A stretch of 64,000 nucleotides of DNA from Pedinophyceae sp. YPF-701 (Eukaryota; Chlorophyta; Pedinophyceae), in contig CAJZHL010000001.1 in assembly GCA_916048055.1 (NCBI GenBank), forward strand, positions 248,001-312,000, given 5' to 3'. This document shows, one piece after another, positions 54,801-64,000 of this stretch. The notes below the pieces were generated by a model. It saw only the letters and a program-made list of their open reading frames with translations. It was not told the DNA's origin and searched no databases. A program made the position numbers and the translations under genes. Within the stretch, counting starts at the first letter, position 1; every line of letters starts with the position of its first letter.

Positions 54801-57800
54801 ACCTCACGACGAGGCAGACCAGCGCACGGCTGCAGCAGATCTCCAACGGCACCATCGACCTCGCGGCAGAGCTGGCGCGGGACTGGAAGGTCAGGCTGGC
54901 GATCCCCGACATCGCGACGATGCACACCAACGTCTCCGCACCCGTCGACGCGGAGGTTTCGCTCCGCGACCGGGTCGTCAACCCGGGCGGGATCTCGGTG
55001 GCGGACATCAGCGACATTCGCGCGGCGATCGCCGGTGAGAACGCCACGCGGGTTTCCGTCGGCTCGGTGAAGCTTGAGTACACAGGTCTCCGGTGCCAGA
55101 ATCAGTACTCTGCGCTGCGCGAACACCTTCCGGTGGCCCTCTTCAACCTCGTGAACAGCGCAGTCATCGATGCAGCCAGAGATAGAGTCGAGACAATCGG
55201 CAGCCAGCATCTTCTGCAGTACGGTTTGTCGTCCTGTTCGGATTTTCCCAGTTACAACCCTTCAAACCCCAACTCGAGACGGATAGAGGTTCGCCAAACG
55301 AACATCGAATTCCTGGCTTCGCCTGCCGTCGCCGACCAGCTCCTGACGCGCGTGCGGCAGATCGCGAACGGCACAATCAACCTGGCGCATGAGCTCGCGC
55401 GGATTCCCGAGGTGCGGGCGGAGCTGCCGGACATCACTGAAGCCACAACAGTCACGGTATCTGCACCCACTGCGTCGTCAGATGTCGGTGAACTTCAGCG
55501 CATCAATCCAGGCGGTGCGGATTTTCAGAACTTTCTACTATGGGCCAAATTTTTTCCCACCACACGACGGTTTAGTGTGCCGTTTGTCGCCATCGGCAAC
55601 TCGACGTCGACCTGGACGTGCAAGCAGATCTCGACACTGTACGACGGCATCGCGGTGGCGCTGTTCAAGTTCAGGGACTACAGCATCTTGGCCGACGCAG
55701 AGGCGAGGGGCTCAGAAGATATCAAACGGCTGCGAGTGGTTCCGCTGACACGCGGGCCGAAGCCGTTCAGCTGCACGGGGATGCGGCGGTCGATGCAGAG
55801 CACCGGGGCAGCTGTGTTCGCCGACTATGGGCTTGCGGACGGATATTCCCTCAACGTGCAGCTGCTGACTCGCTTGCAGCAGATCTCCAACGGCACCATC
55901 GACCTCGCGGCAGAGCTGGCGCGGGACTGGAAGGTCAGGCTGGCGATCCCCGACATCGCGACGATGCATACCAACGTCTCCGCACCTTTCGTTGCGAAGG
56001 TGTCGCTCCTCGACCCGGTCGTCAACCCGGGCGGGATCTCGGTGGCGGACATCAGCGACATTCGCGCGGCGATCGCCGGTGAGACTGCCACGCTGGTCAA
56101 TGTCAGTCAAATCGCGTTCAGGAAACGCAGGAGTATCTTGGATTATGCGGTGAGGTTCGATCGGCCTGGATCTTGCTTGGCACTGTCGGACGGCATTGCA
56201 GTGGCCCTCTTCAACCTCGTGAACACCACAGTCGTGGCTGCGGCCGAAGAACGAGCGATTACCGGTCAGGCTTTGCTGACGCGCGGCAACTCGCAGTGTC
56301 ATGATGACTCTTTCAACAGACTTATTCCAGGAGTTGAAGTGGACAACGTGTACACCAACTTCGCTTTTCTAACGACACCTGCCCTCGGCGACCAGCTCCT
56401 GGCGCGTGTACAGCAGATCGCCAACGGCACAATCGACCTGGTGGAGGAGCTGGCGCGGGACCCCACGGTGCGGGGATTTTTTCCAAGAATCTACGAAGCT
56501 ACGATCAGCGTCTTTTCTGCGCCCACCAAGACAGACGTGGCAATCGACCTGCCACAAAACAAAACCAACCCTCCCACGGCAGGGCCCACCAACCCTCCCA
56601 CGGCAGGGCCCACCAACCCTCCCACGGCAGGGCCCACCAACCCTCCCACGACGCCACCCCCGACCTTGATCCCGAACGTAGACTTCGTTTCGCAAGCCCA
56701 GGCCGCAGTGAACGCAGAGCTGCGGGCGATCGGGGAGCGCGCAGTGTGCGGCGGGCTGGCGCCGTGCGGCCCGGACGGCCGTCGAGTCTACCGTGTACGT
56801 GTGCAGGTCACCACGTCCTTCTCCTCTGCGCTGAGCTGCGAGGACCGCGACAGGCTCGGCAACGCCACCGCCCGCGTGCTCTTCAACCTGGGCTCGCAGC
56901 CCGTCCTGGACGTGTACACCGCCGCTGGGCTGCTACAGGGGGAGACCCTGGGGGAGTGCACGCGGCTGCGCATGCTGGTCGACGAGCGGGAGATGCAGGC
57001 GACCTTCTCGTACGTCTCGACGTTCCAGTATCACCTCACGGACGGTGACACGGCCGCTTTGTTCCTCAGAACTGATCCCCCAGGGGTGATCTGGTCGCTT
57101 TTCAACATCTTTGGCAGCCCCAGGTTTCGGTCGGAGCTGTCGCAAATCTTCTTCCGCTCCCCCTCGTCGGCGTCTCTGAATACATGGAGCAGAACTACGG
57201 TGGGTGCGCTCGAGCTTCTCACGTCGATCGGTGCTGCGCCTGGGCCGCTCGGGGACGTGTCGGCGTCGACGGTCAGCACGATCCGCTCCGCGCTGACGGG
57301 CGGCACGGGCACCCGCGTGACGGTGCCTTGGGTTGCGTTCGAGAAGTCTTTCAGCTCATGGGACTGTCCTCAGGTCGACGCCGTCTACGACGCTCTCGCC
57401 GTGGCGCTGTTCAACTTCACGGAGCCCAGCGTGGCGCAGGCCGCGGCGGCCAGCGTGAACGGGCAGACTCTCCTGGCGCGTGGCAGCAAGCCGTTCGGCT
57501 GCGCGGAGCAGGCCAACGCTACTGCCCCGCCCGGCGTCGCGAACTTCACGGGCTTCTCGTTCCTCGCCACGGACGCCCTGGCGACCGCGCTGGCCGCACG
57601 CATCACTCAGATCGCGAACAGCGGGCTGTTGTATTCGGAGATGTCCAGGAGCCCCACGTTCAGTACGTCGGCCTTCTCCTTCTCTTCGCTCAGCATTTCA
57701 ATGTCCCAGCCAGTGACGGAGGCGGGGATCGCCGGGCCCACCAACCCCCCCCCGGCGGGGTCCATCAACAACAATCCGCCCGTGAACAACAACCCCGTCG

Positions 57801-58447
57801 CAGGCATCTCCCCGCCGCAGGCCACGACGCTCGCCCCCACGCTTCCCCCGAAGCTCGCAACGGTCGAGGAGGCGCGGGCCGAGATCGAACGCATTCGCGA
57901 TGTCGCCGCACAAGGCGGCACCGTGCGGCGCGCGCAGGCGTCGACGTCGACCACGTACGACACGCAGCTCACGTGCGCGCAGCGCGAGGAGCTGCGCCTC
58001 GCCCTCGGGCAGGTGCTGTTCAACATCGCGACGCGGGCGGTCGTGCTGGAGTACCTGGCGGCGGAGATCCTGACGCTGGCGACCAGCGGGCCGTGCTCGC
58101 GCCGCTCCGACCGGCGCGCCCTTTCGGAGACCGACGCGGAGATCACGCGGCGCCTGCAGCAGGGCGTGGAGTACACGACGGACGGATCGCTCGTCGTTGC
58201 GGACCCCGCAGAGGCCGCGGCGCTGGAGGCAAGCATCAGCTCGCTCGGCGCTGGCGGCGGCACGGCGCTGGTTCAGGCGCTGCAAGCGCTCGGGACGGTC
58301 CCTCCGACGTCTGCGAGCGCGACTGCGAGGGTCGAGACGGTCAATGCCGCGCAGGTCGTGGCTACCGGGGGCACGGGCGCTGCGGGAGTCGCTGTCGCGT
58401 CGGCCGCGCTCGCTGCCGTCGCTGCGGGTCTCGCCCTTGCCTTCTGA
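51857..58447 (+). CDS. CUB-domain surface protein with novel repeated modules, copy 2 (expanded)
   Basis: Two exons (51857-51996 and 52450-58447) join in phase 2 to 2045 residues. Signal peptide, CUB-like domain and C-terminal hydrophobic tail are as in copy 1. Between the CUB domain and the first Pro/Thr linker, copy 2 has five modules in alternating order: a ([19 protein letters not shown] type), b (WTC...[12 protein letters not shown] type), a, b, a. Copy 1 has only a and b. The first a-module is split by an 870-bp minisatellite (53351-54220) that stays open. The linker before the next block is a fourfold TNPPTAGP repeat. The downstream modules (from [15 protein letters not shown] on) again match copy 1 closely. 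The product should be a longer, heavily glycosylated surface protein. Confidence 0.8.
53351..54220 (+). repeat. 870-bp minisatellite inside the CUB-module gene, copy 2 only
   Basis: Degenerate tandem units of about 18 bp (ggctccggcatgggctcg and variants, some 12 bp) are inserted exactly where copy 1 has only ttcggc. The length is divisible by three, so the outer frame is kept. Unit-length changes make the frame wander through three readings ([18 protein letters not shown]), none with a stop. Confidence 0.92.
56564..56652 (+). repeat. 24-bp tandem repeat encoding TNPPTAGP
   Basis: Nearly perfect 24-bp units, about 3.7 copies, encode a Pro/Thr linker in the copy-2 surface protein. Copy 1 has an unrelated Pro/Thr linker of similar composition at this place. 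Confidence 0.9.
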
Positions 58448-58897
58448 GACCACGAGGGCTCGCCGATGTGCACGATGCTTTCGTGGATGCATCCTGCTGC
58501 TTTCGCATGTGTGGGTCTGCGTTGCCTGACATCGGCGTCGCAACGCACGACCTTGCTCAGCGCTGACGCATGCGCTCGTTCCGGAAGACAGCGCAACGAA
58601 CCACCAGGCAGTGTGACAACGCGTAGCACAGGGTGTCGAGAGCCCATACGTGGCCGTGATCTGCCGTTGACGTGCAGCTGAGCCCACTTGCCTGCTGCAG
58701 AGTCGTACCAGCGCAGGTGTGGATGCGAAGTGCACGCACCGCCCGCCTTCACCGCGCAGCATCGGCGGGGGGTCAGACACCCCCGTCTCCAGCCCTCCAG
58801 TCATCCGCGTGCTCGCGGTTCCCGCTCGCCTCGTCCTGGAGCCACCCCCCCCCTCCTGAGTCAGCGAGCAGCAGTCAGCACGACCTCACAGCGACGG
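58448..58897. other. Intergenic region between convergent genes
   Basis: Counterpart of 45490-45940, between the stops of the CUB-module gene and THOC7 copy 2. No gene was seen. Confidence 0.45.
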
Positions 58898-60056
58898 CTA
58901 GAGCTCGCCCTCCTCCATCTCCCCGGCCTGACTGCCCCCGCGAGTGTCCTGCCCGGACCGCGTCTGCTGCTGCTCTGACCGTTCACCACCAGCCCCCCCC
59001 GCCTCGGCGTCGCCCGCGTCGCCCCGCGCCTCCTCCGTGCGGCCCTCGCCGCCGCCGTCCGCCTCGCCCTCCTCCGCGTCGTTCTCCCCCGCCAGCGCAC
59101 GCACGTTCCGCTGCGAACACACGCACCACAACAAGAACACCGCCTGAGCACCAACGCGGCGTCGCCGCACACCGCCGCCGTCGTGCAACGACTCGTCATC
59201 GTTCCGAGCAGCAGCACGCTGCGCCCAGCGCTTCGCCATGATGAGCAAGCAAGCATCGCACGCGCACAAAACCGGCAGGAGCGCGCGCCCGCGGCGGTGT
59301 GACAATTGAATGGGGCAGGGGGGGTCTCGCCTGACCCTCGAGGACGCGCAGGCGCTCGAGCGCCGCCTCGTCCATCGACACGACCAGGTCGTCCTCCTCC
59401 ACCGACCGCCGCAGGTCCGCAGCCGCGGCCACAAGCAGCTGCACTTGCCGCTTGCGCAACGCGATAGCGGCCTCCACCGCGAGCTGCAGCAGGGCACCAC
59501 GGCACCGAGCAGCATCTCAGCAACGCAGGAACGGAGCGTCGCGGACGCGACCACCCGCACGGACGCAACGCGAGGCAGCGACGTCGGTTGCGCGTTGCGT
59601 GCAGCGCACCTCGCGCTGCCGGATCGCGTCGATCTTCGCGTGTGTGTCCTGGATCTTCTTGATCGTCGACGCCCTCCCCGGCACCGCGACGATCTTCTTC
59701 CGCTTCGCCTCGTACTCCTCCTGCCGCTGGCGCCACGCCTGCGCCTCCTCGAGCTCGCGCTTCCTGGTGGCCACGGTCGCGCGCACGGCCTGCACGGCGG
59801 CCTCCTTCTCCTCCTTGAGCGTCCTGTAGTGCTCGAGCTCGCGCTCGGTCGCCGTGGACGTGATCGCGCGGCGCTTCGCGTCCTCCTCCCAGTGCCACAC
59901 TTCACGGACCGTGCGGTTGCCGGCCTCGGCGAGACGGGCCTGGTCGCCCGCCTGCGCGGCGGCCGACATGTCCAGGAAGGACCTCAGCAAGCGCTTGATC
60001 GCACCGGGGCCCCTGCGAGCGGGCGGGAGGGTGCCAGCAGTGGGCGCGCTCTTCAT
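58898..60056 (-). CDS. THOC7: THO complex subunit 7 (intact copy)
   Basis: Three exons read leftward (60056-59610, 59483-59331, 59110-58898) join in phase 0 to 270 residues. The core is a long coiled coil: IKRLLRSFLDM at the start, then ELEHYRTLKEEKEAAVQAVR, EAQAWRQRQEEYEAKRKKI, STIKKIQDTHAKIDAIRQRE, and LRKRQVQLLVAAAADLRRSV. Order and spacing fit THOC7, a subunit of the THO/TREX complex that couples transcription to mRNA export in the nucleus. The end is an acidic tail (GEADGGGEG...EMEEGEL). The start ATG at 60056 gives an N-terminus of the usual length. The second intron has GC instead of GT at its donor (GGTCAG|GCGAGA), where the decayed copy still has GT; splicing must tolerate this for the acidic tail to be made. 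Confidence 0.82.
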
Positions 60057-60968
60057 CTCTCGAGGACGCACTGGGTGCGCCTGTGCCGCTGAATTCGGCG
60101 TCTGTGCACGGAACGTTGAGCAAACATAGCGCTTTGTCCGTCAAAACAACTTGATGGCCTGAGCTGTGGCTGAACGAGGCACCTGTAGCTGGCAACCCAA
60201 GCGAAGTGCACCCCAGGCTGCCTCGCACCTGACCGAGGCGGCCTGCGTGTCGAACCGCCGTCTAATGATCTCATCTCGGTCGATGGCAGCGCCCTGCCGC
60301 TGCGCCATCGCGGCACCCCGCCTAGAAGGCGACTCCAGCCGCTCAAGGCCCCAGCCCCCGCCGCACGGGGTCCAGCTTGTCCCCAGATACGCACGCCTAC
60401 GTGGAACTCGCGCTTCTGAACCCTGGGCCAGGCGGAATAGCCAGCGCAGGTCCTCCAGAACGCGTCTCCACTGAACGAGACACCTACACGCCTTAGCCCC
60501 GCACGCGCTGCTGACGCGTTCTGACACTTGGATATCGACCGCACGACAGTGCCTGTACGAGCGCGGCGCCGCACAGACGAGGACCGGCCGCAACACATCC
60601 GTCCAGGCCACGTGGCTGTCGTCTGTCCAGCACCCGACGTGCTCCCCCGACGTTGCTGTGCCCGACAGGGCTCCGCTGCGCCAATGGCAAGCGCCTCTGC
60701 GAGGCGGAGGCAAGTGGTCGCCGCTTGGTCGCGATTTGGCACCTGGCTCGTCGACAGGGCCTCTGGCGCGAGCTCTAGGCATATTCAGCAATTAATGTTG
60801 CCGTCCGCGCGCCGTGCGAGGACGCACGTACCCGTCTGACGCTGCGTAGGGCGCGAGAACGCGTGTGCGCGTGTTACAAGGGAGGAATTCGCGCAGGTCG
60901 CTGCCCGCAGCGGCGGCAGGAGGGGCGCCCAGTGCGGGGGGAGCACCACCGCGTGCGCCACCTGCGGG
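60057..60968. promoter_or_regulatory. Intergenic region between divergent THOC7 and IQ-PHD starts, copy 2
   Basis: About 910 bp lie between divergent start codons. It should carry both promoters. It matches 47099-48011 with scattered substitutions. No element was recognised. Confidence 0.4.
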
Positions 60969-63900
60969 ATGCCCGCGCCGAAGCGCGCCGGCTCGGTGAC
61001 GCGCAAGCGGCCGTCCGGGAAGGCCGCCGCCGGGGCGTCGCCAACGCGCAGTCCCTCGAGCCTCAAACAGCGGGAGAGAGCCCTGGAAGCAAAGGAGTCC
61101 AGCAAGGGCCGCACCGGCAAGCTCGGGGCGAAAAAAGCGAGTAGAAAGGTGAGACTGGATAGAAACTGATGTGTTCTAGCGCGTGCGCGCGCAGAAACGC
61201 TCTCGTGCGCTCTGAGGCCGAGGGAAACGCGCGATGCGTCTCGGTTGACCTGCGCGGCCTGTGAGCGCCTGTGGCGCTCGAACGCCCGCTACTCCTCTGA
61301 CGGGGTCCGCGGGCGGGTGTCGACCATCCCGAACCGTGTCGTTCGCGCCGCTCTCCCCAGCCGGCGCACCCCACAGGACGCCTCGCTGCGCCTGCACTCT
61401 CCCGGTGCCTTGTGGCCCGTCCCAGTCGCCGTGCCCCGATTTCCGCGCGAAATTCTGCCTCATCGGATCATCTGACCTCCTAACTTCCTCCCCGGACACC
61501 ACGCAGGCCTCGAGCAACCTCCGCGGCGCGACGGGGTATGAGAGCGACGCTCCAGCGACGCGCAACTCGGCCGCCGGGACCCCCGACGTCCCCAACAGCT
61601 ACGACTCCGACGCGGGGGGCCTCAGTCCGAGCAGGTCCGCGTCCATGACGCTCCCAGCCCGCTCCTCTTCGTCGACCAAACTGTCGAAGAAGGGTTCGTC
61701 CAGGAAAGCAGGGCCGACGTCGTCGCGGACGTCCCTGGCGGCCACGGGCGCGCTCGACGCGCCGGCTGCGGGGAAGGCGGGGTCGTCGCGCAAGCTGAAG
61801 AAGGCGTCGTCGTCGTCGAAGCGGCCGCTGGCGGCCACGGCGCCGGCGGGCGCGCTGCCGGGCGTCGAGTGGGGGGACGCGAAGAAGGCGCCGGAGGAGA
61901 AGAAGAAGGGCGCGAAGAAGAAGAAGGCCGAGGGCGCCGAGGGCGGCGGGAAGAAGAAGAAGGGCGCGAAGGGCAGCAAAGCTCGCACAGCGCCAGACGG
62001 GTTCCAGCTGACGCCGGAGGAGCAGGAGTACGTCCGGACGCGGAGCGTGGAGGTCGGGGCGGAGGAGGCTCTGTCGGCGGCGGTGGAGGCGGCGGCGTGG
62101 GCGGCTGCGGAGGAGGAGGTGGAGAGGTTGGCGGCGGTGGCGGGGCTGGTGCGGCCGCTCGTAGAGGCGGTCGTGGAGGCGGACCGGGCGGAGCGGGCGG
62201 AGCGCGAGGCCGCGATCCAGGTACGGGCGGGCGTCTGCACGGCGCGACCGTCGCGCTTCTCTGTGTCGCTTCCGCGGCGCTCGCAGCGTTGTGGCGTTGA
62301 TTTGCGTGGCCGGAGACCGTTGCGTTCTGACGTGCGTCCGGCGGCGTGGCTGCGCAGGTGCTGCTGGAGTCGGCGCTGCGGTACGCCGAGGAGAAGGCTG
62401 CGGAGCGCGCGGAGGCGACGGCGACGCTGCAGATGTTTGCGCGCATCAAGGAGGAGCGCGACGTCGACGTGGGGTCCGCGGACGCCCTGGAGGACATGCT
62501 CGACGAGCTCATCCCCGCGATCGAGGAGGAGCAGCGGCACGCCGCGACGGTGGTGCAGACGCGCTTCCGGGGGTACGACGCTCGCAAGAAGTACCTGCGG
62601 TTCCTCGGGGCGCGCGCGGTGCAGTGCGCGGTGCGGTGCTTCGTGGCGCGGCGGACGCTGCGGCACCTGCGGCGCACCGCGGCCGCCACGACGATTCAGC
62701 GCTACTGGCGCGGGTTTGAGGGGCGGCGGTACGCGGCGGCGATTCGGGAGATCGAGAACGCGCGGCGGCGGGAGGAGGCGACGCGGACGATACAGCGGTG
62801 CTGGAGGGGGCACTTGGGGCGGAAGGAGGCGGCGGCGCTGCGCGGGGAGGCGTGCTGCAGGAATTGTGGGCGCGTGGCGCTGGGGTCGATCGTGCTGTGC
62901 GACTCGTGCAACGACGCGTACCACGAGAAGTGCGTCGGAGGACGGCTGCACGGGTGAGTGCCTCGAGCGCCGAGAGCGCGAACGTACACGATGCAGGACG
63001 ACAACAGAACGGAGCGCTAATCATGCAGCATTGATTGATTCGCGCATCATCGACCGCGAAAGGCTCTTGGTGTCTTGAACCTGCTTGCTGGCAGCGTCGT
63101 GATTGCTGTCGTGATACCACCACGGTCGTCGCAGGAGGTGGCAGTGTCCGAAGTGCAGCCTTATCCCGACGCGGGACCTGACAATCGTGAAACCCCCCCC
63201 TCGCCCGCGCACGGGCGGGGGCTGGAACCTCCCCGGGGCCCCGACGAAGCGCACGCACGCTCAGTCCCCCGTGACGAACATCGCGTACATCCACGGAACC
63301 CCCCCCCGCGACCACGACCCGTCTGACGCGGAGGACTCTGAGGATGACGTCAGGCCGCCGCAACGCCAACCCTCCCGCAAGGCCTCGTGGCTCAGGCTGC
63401 GCGACACCCCGGACGTCGACGACTCCGCCATGGAGCGCGTCCTCGCCGACCGCGAGCGCGCACGAAACACCCCCAATCTTGCTTTTTCCGACACATACCC
63501 CCGGGGGAGTGACCCGCGCCAGCCGCCGCTGACGGCCCCGCCGCAGCAGCCCGCGGGGCCGGACCTCTCCGGCAACGCCGCGATCCCGAACCCGTGGACG
63601 GCGGACGCGGAGCGCTGGGTCGCGGACGATGTCGGGGCCGCGCAGCCTGCGGTGGAGCCAGACGCCAAGCCGGCGACGCCGCAGCGGCCGGGATCGCGCG
63701 ATGCGAGGGACAGCTTGAAGATCACGAAGATCGTGGAGCGCTCGCAGCGGATGAAGGACGCGCGGCAGAAGGTGGCCTTCGGGGTGATGCTGGCGCAGCA
63801 GGCCGAGGCGCAGACGGCGTCGTTGAAGCTCGAGACGTCCGGGCACGTCGCGGCCGCGTCCGCGGCGCGCCGGGCGCCGCACGGGGCGGCGCCGCGCGGC

Positions 63901-64000
63901 CCCGCGATGCTGTCGCGGCCGCTGCGGCTGCAGGCGCGCGTTCAGAGCGAGGCCAACCCGCTGCTGCGCGCGGCGCAGAAGACGGCGGCGCTGCGGGCCG
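60969..64000 (+). CDS. IQ-motif and PHD-finger protein (runs off the window)
   Basis: Four exons so far (60969-61148, 61507-62220, 62358-62953, 63135 to beyond 64000), all joins in phase, at least 785 residues. The N-terminus is Ser/Lys-rich with a long Lys/Glu/Ala run that suggests nuclear localisation. Then come four IQ motifs in a row: VVQTRFRGYDARKKYL, VQCAVRCFVARRTL, TIQRYWRGFEGRRYA, TIQRCWRGHLGRKEA. IQ motifs bind calmodulin or similar light chains. Right after them is a C4HC3 PHD-type finger: CRNC, LCDSCNDAYHEKC, and after the intron RWQCPKC. The intron splits the finger in phase 2. After it lies a basic and acidic tail with a helical part (KITKIVERSQRMKDARQKVA). The role is unknown; PHD fingers usually read histone tails. 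The 5' part is duplicated at 48012-48968. Confidence 0.82.

Larger units (their letters stand above)
48969..61924. repeat. Tandem segmental duplication, copy 2 (12,956 bp)
   Basis: Right member of the tandem pair. It begins with sequence matching 38498 and ends where copy 1 stops matching the IQ-PHD exon (61924/61925). It is 2,485 bp longer than copy 1. The excess lies in the CUB-module gene: an 870-bp minisatellite plus about 1.6 kb of extra protein modules. Outside that gene the two copies align with only scattered base changes and small indels. Confidence 0.93.

Noticed and set aside
1-64000. CRISPR arrays, rRNA, LTR elements, integrated viruses, insertion sequences
   Set aside because: No spaced palindromic repeats, rRNA-like sequence, terminal repeats, or polymerase, integrase, transposase or capsid-like reading frames were seen on either strand.

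Overview
This is a window of nuclear DNA from a eukaryote with a very GC-rich, compact, intron-bearing genome. Fourteen to fifteen distinct protein genes sit on both strands, separated mostly by a few hundred bases. Introns are short (about 90-460 nt), mostly GT-AG, and almost all joins keep codon phase, which supports the exon models. The likely source is a photosynthetic protist, most plausibly a green (prasinophyte-like) alga. The reasons are several N-termini that look like plastid transit peptides (DedA-like, SDR, FAD oxidoreductase, ABCF), a bacterial-type threonyl-tRNA synthetase with a presequence, and an intron-containing tRNA-Thr(AGT) with a plant-like body. I cannot name a species.

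Left part (1-38 kb), single-copy genes in order: a nucleotidyltransferase-like (TUTase fold) protein with apparently dead catalytic residues and a huge Q/G/RGG-rich tail (+); a carnosine N-methyltransferase-family protein with an equally long Q-rich tail (+); a 2.6 kb C-rich region without a recognisable gene; a plastid-type DedA/VTT membrane protein (-); a proline-rich membrane protein of unknown role (+); a short-chain dehydrogenase (-); a renalase-like FAD oxidoreductase (+); a complete GCN2-type eIF2alpha kinase (+); a Uup-like ABCF ATPase (-); a METTL21-like lysine methyltransferase (-); a small secreted/lumenal unknown (-); tRNA-Thr(AGT) with a 49-nt intron (+); organellar-type ThrRS (+); and an LLPH-family ribosome-biogenesis protein (-).

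Right part (38.5-61.9 kb) is a direct tandem segmental duplication. The unit carries the 3' part of a DNAJC11-like gene, a CUB-domain surface-protein gene built from a repeated cysteine-containing module that I do not recognise, THOC7 (opposite strand), and the 5' part of an IQ-motif/PHD-finger gene. Copy 1 spans 38498-48968 and copy 2 spans 48969-61924. The breakpoints fall inside the DNAJC11-like and IQ-PHD genes. So DNAJC11 is whole only at the left end, IQ-PHD is whole only at the right end (running off the window), and a chimeric locus sits at the junction. Afterwards the copies diverged unevenly. The surface-protein gene in copy 2 gained extra modules and an 870-bp open minisatellite (1214 vs 2045 residues). 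THOC7 in copy 1 lost its ATG and has a 1-nt deletion, while copy 2 stays open but uses a GC splice donor.

Functionally the window is mostly housekeeping: translation and its control (GCN2, ABCF, ThrRS, tRNA-Thr, LLPH), RNA metabolism (TUTase-like, THOC7), and organelle membrane or redox proteins. The surface-protein pair is the most novel part. No CRISPR, rRNA, LTR element or virus-like element was seen.
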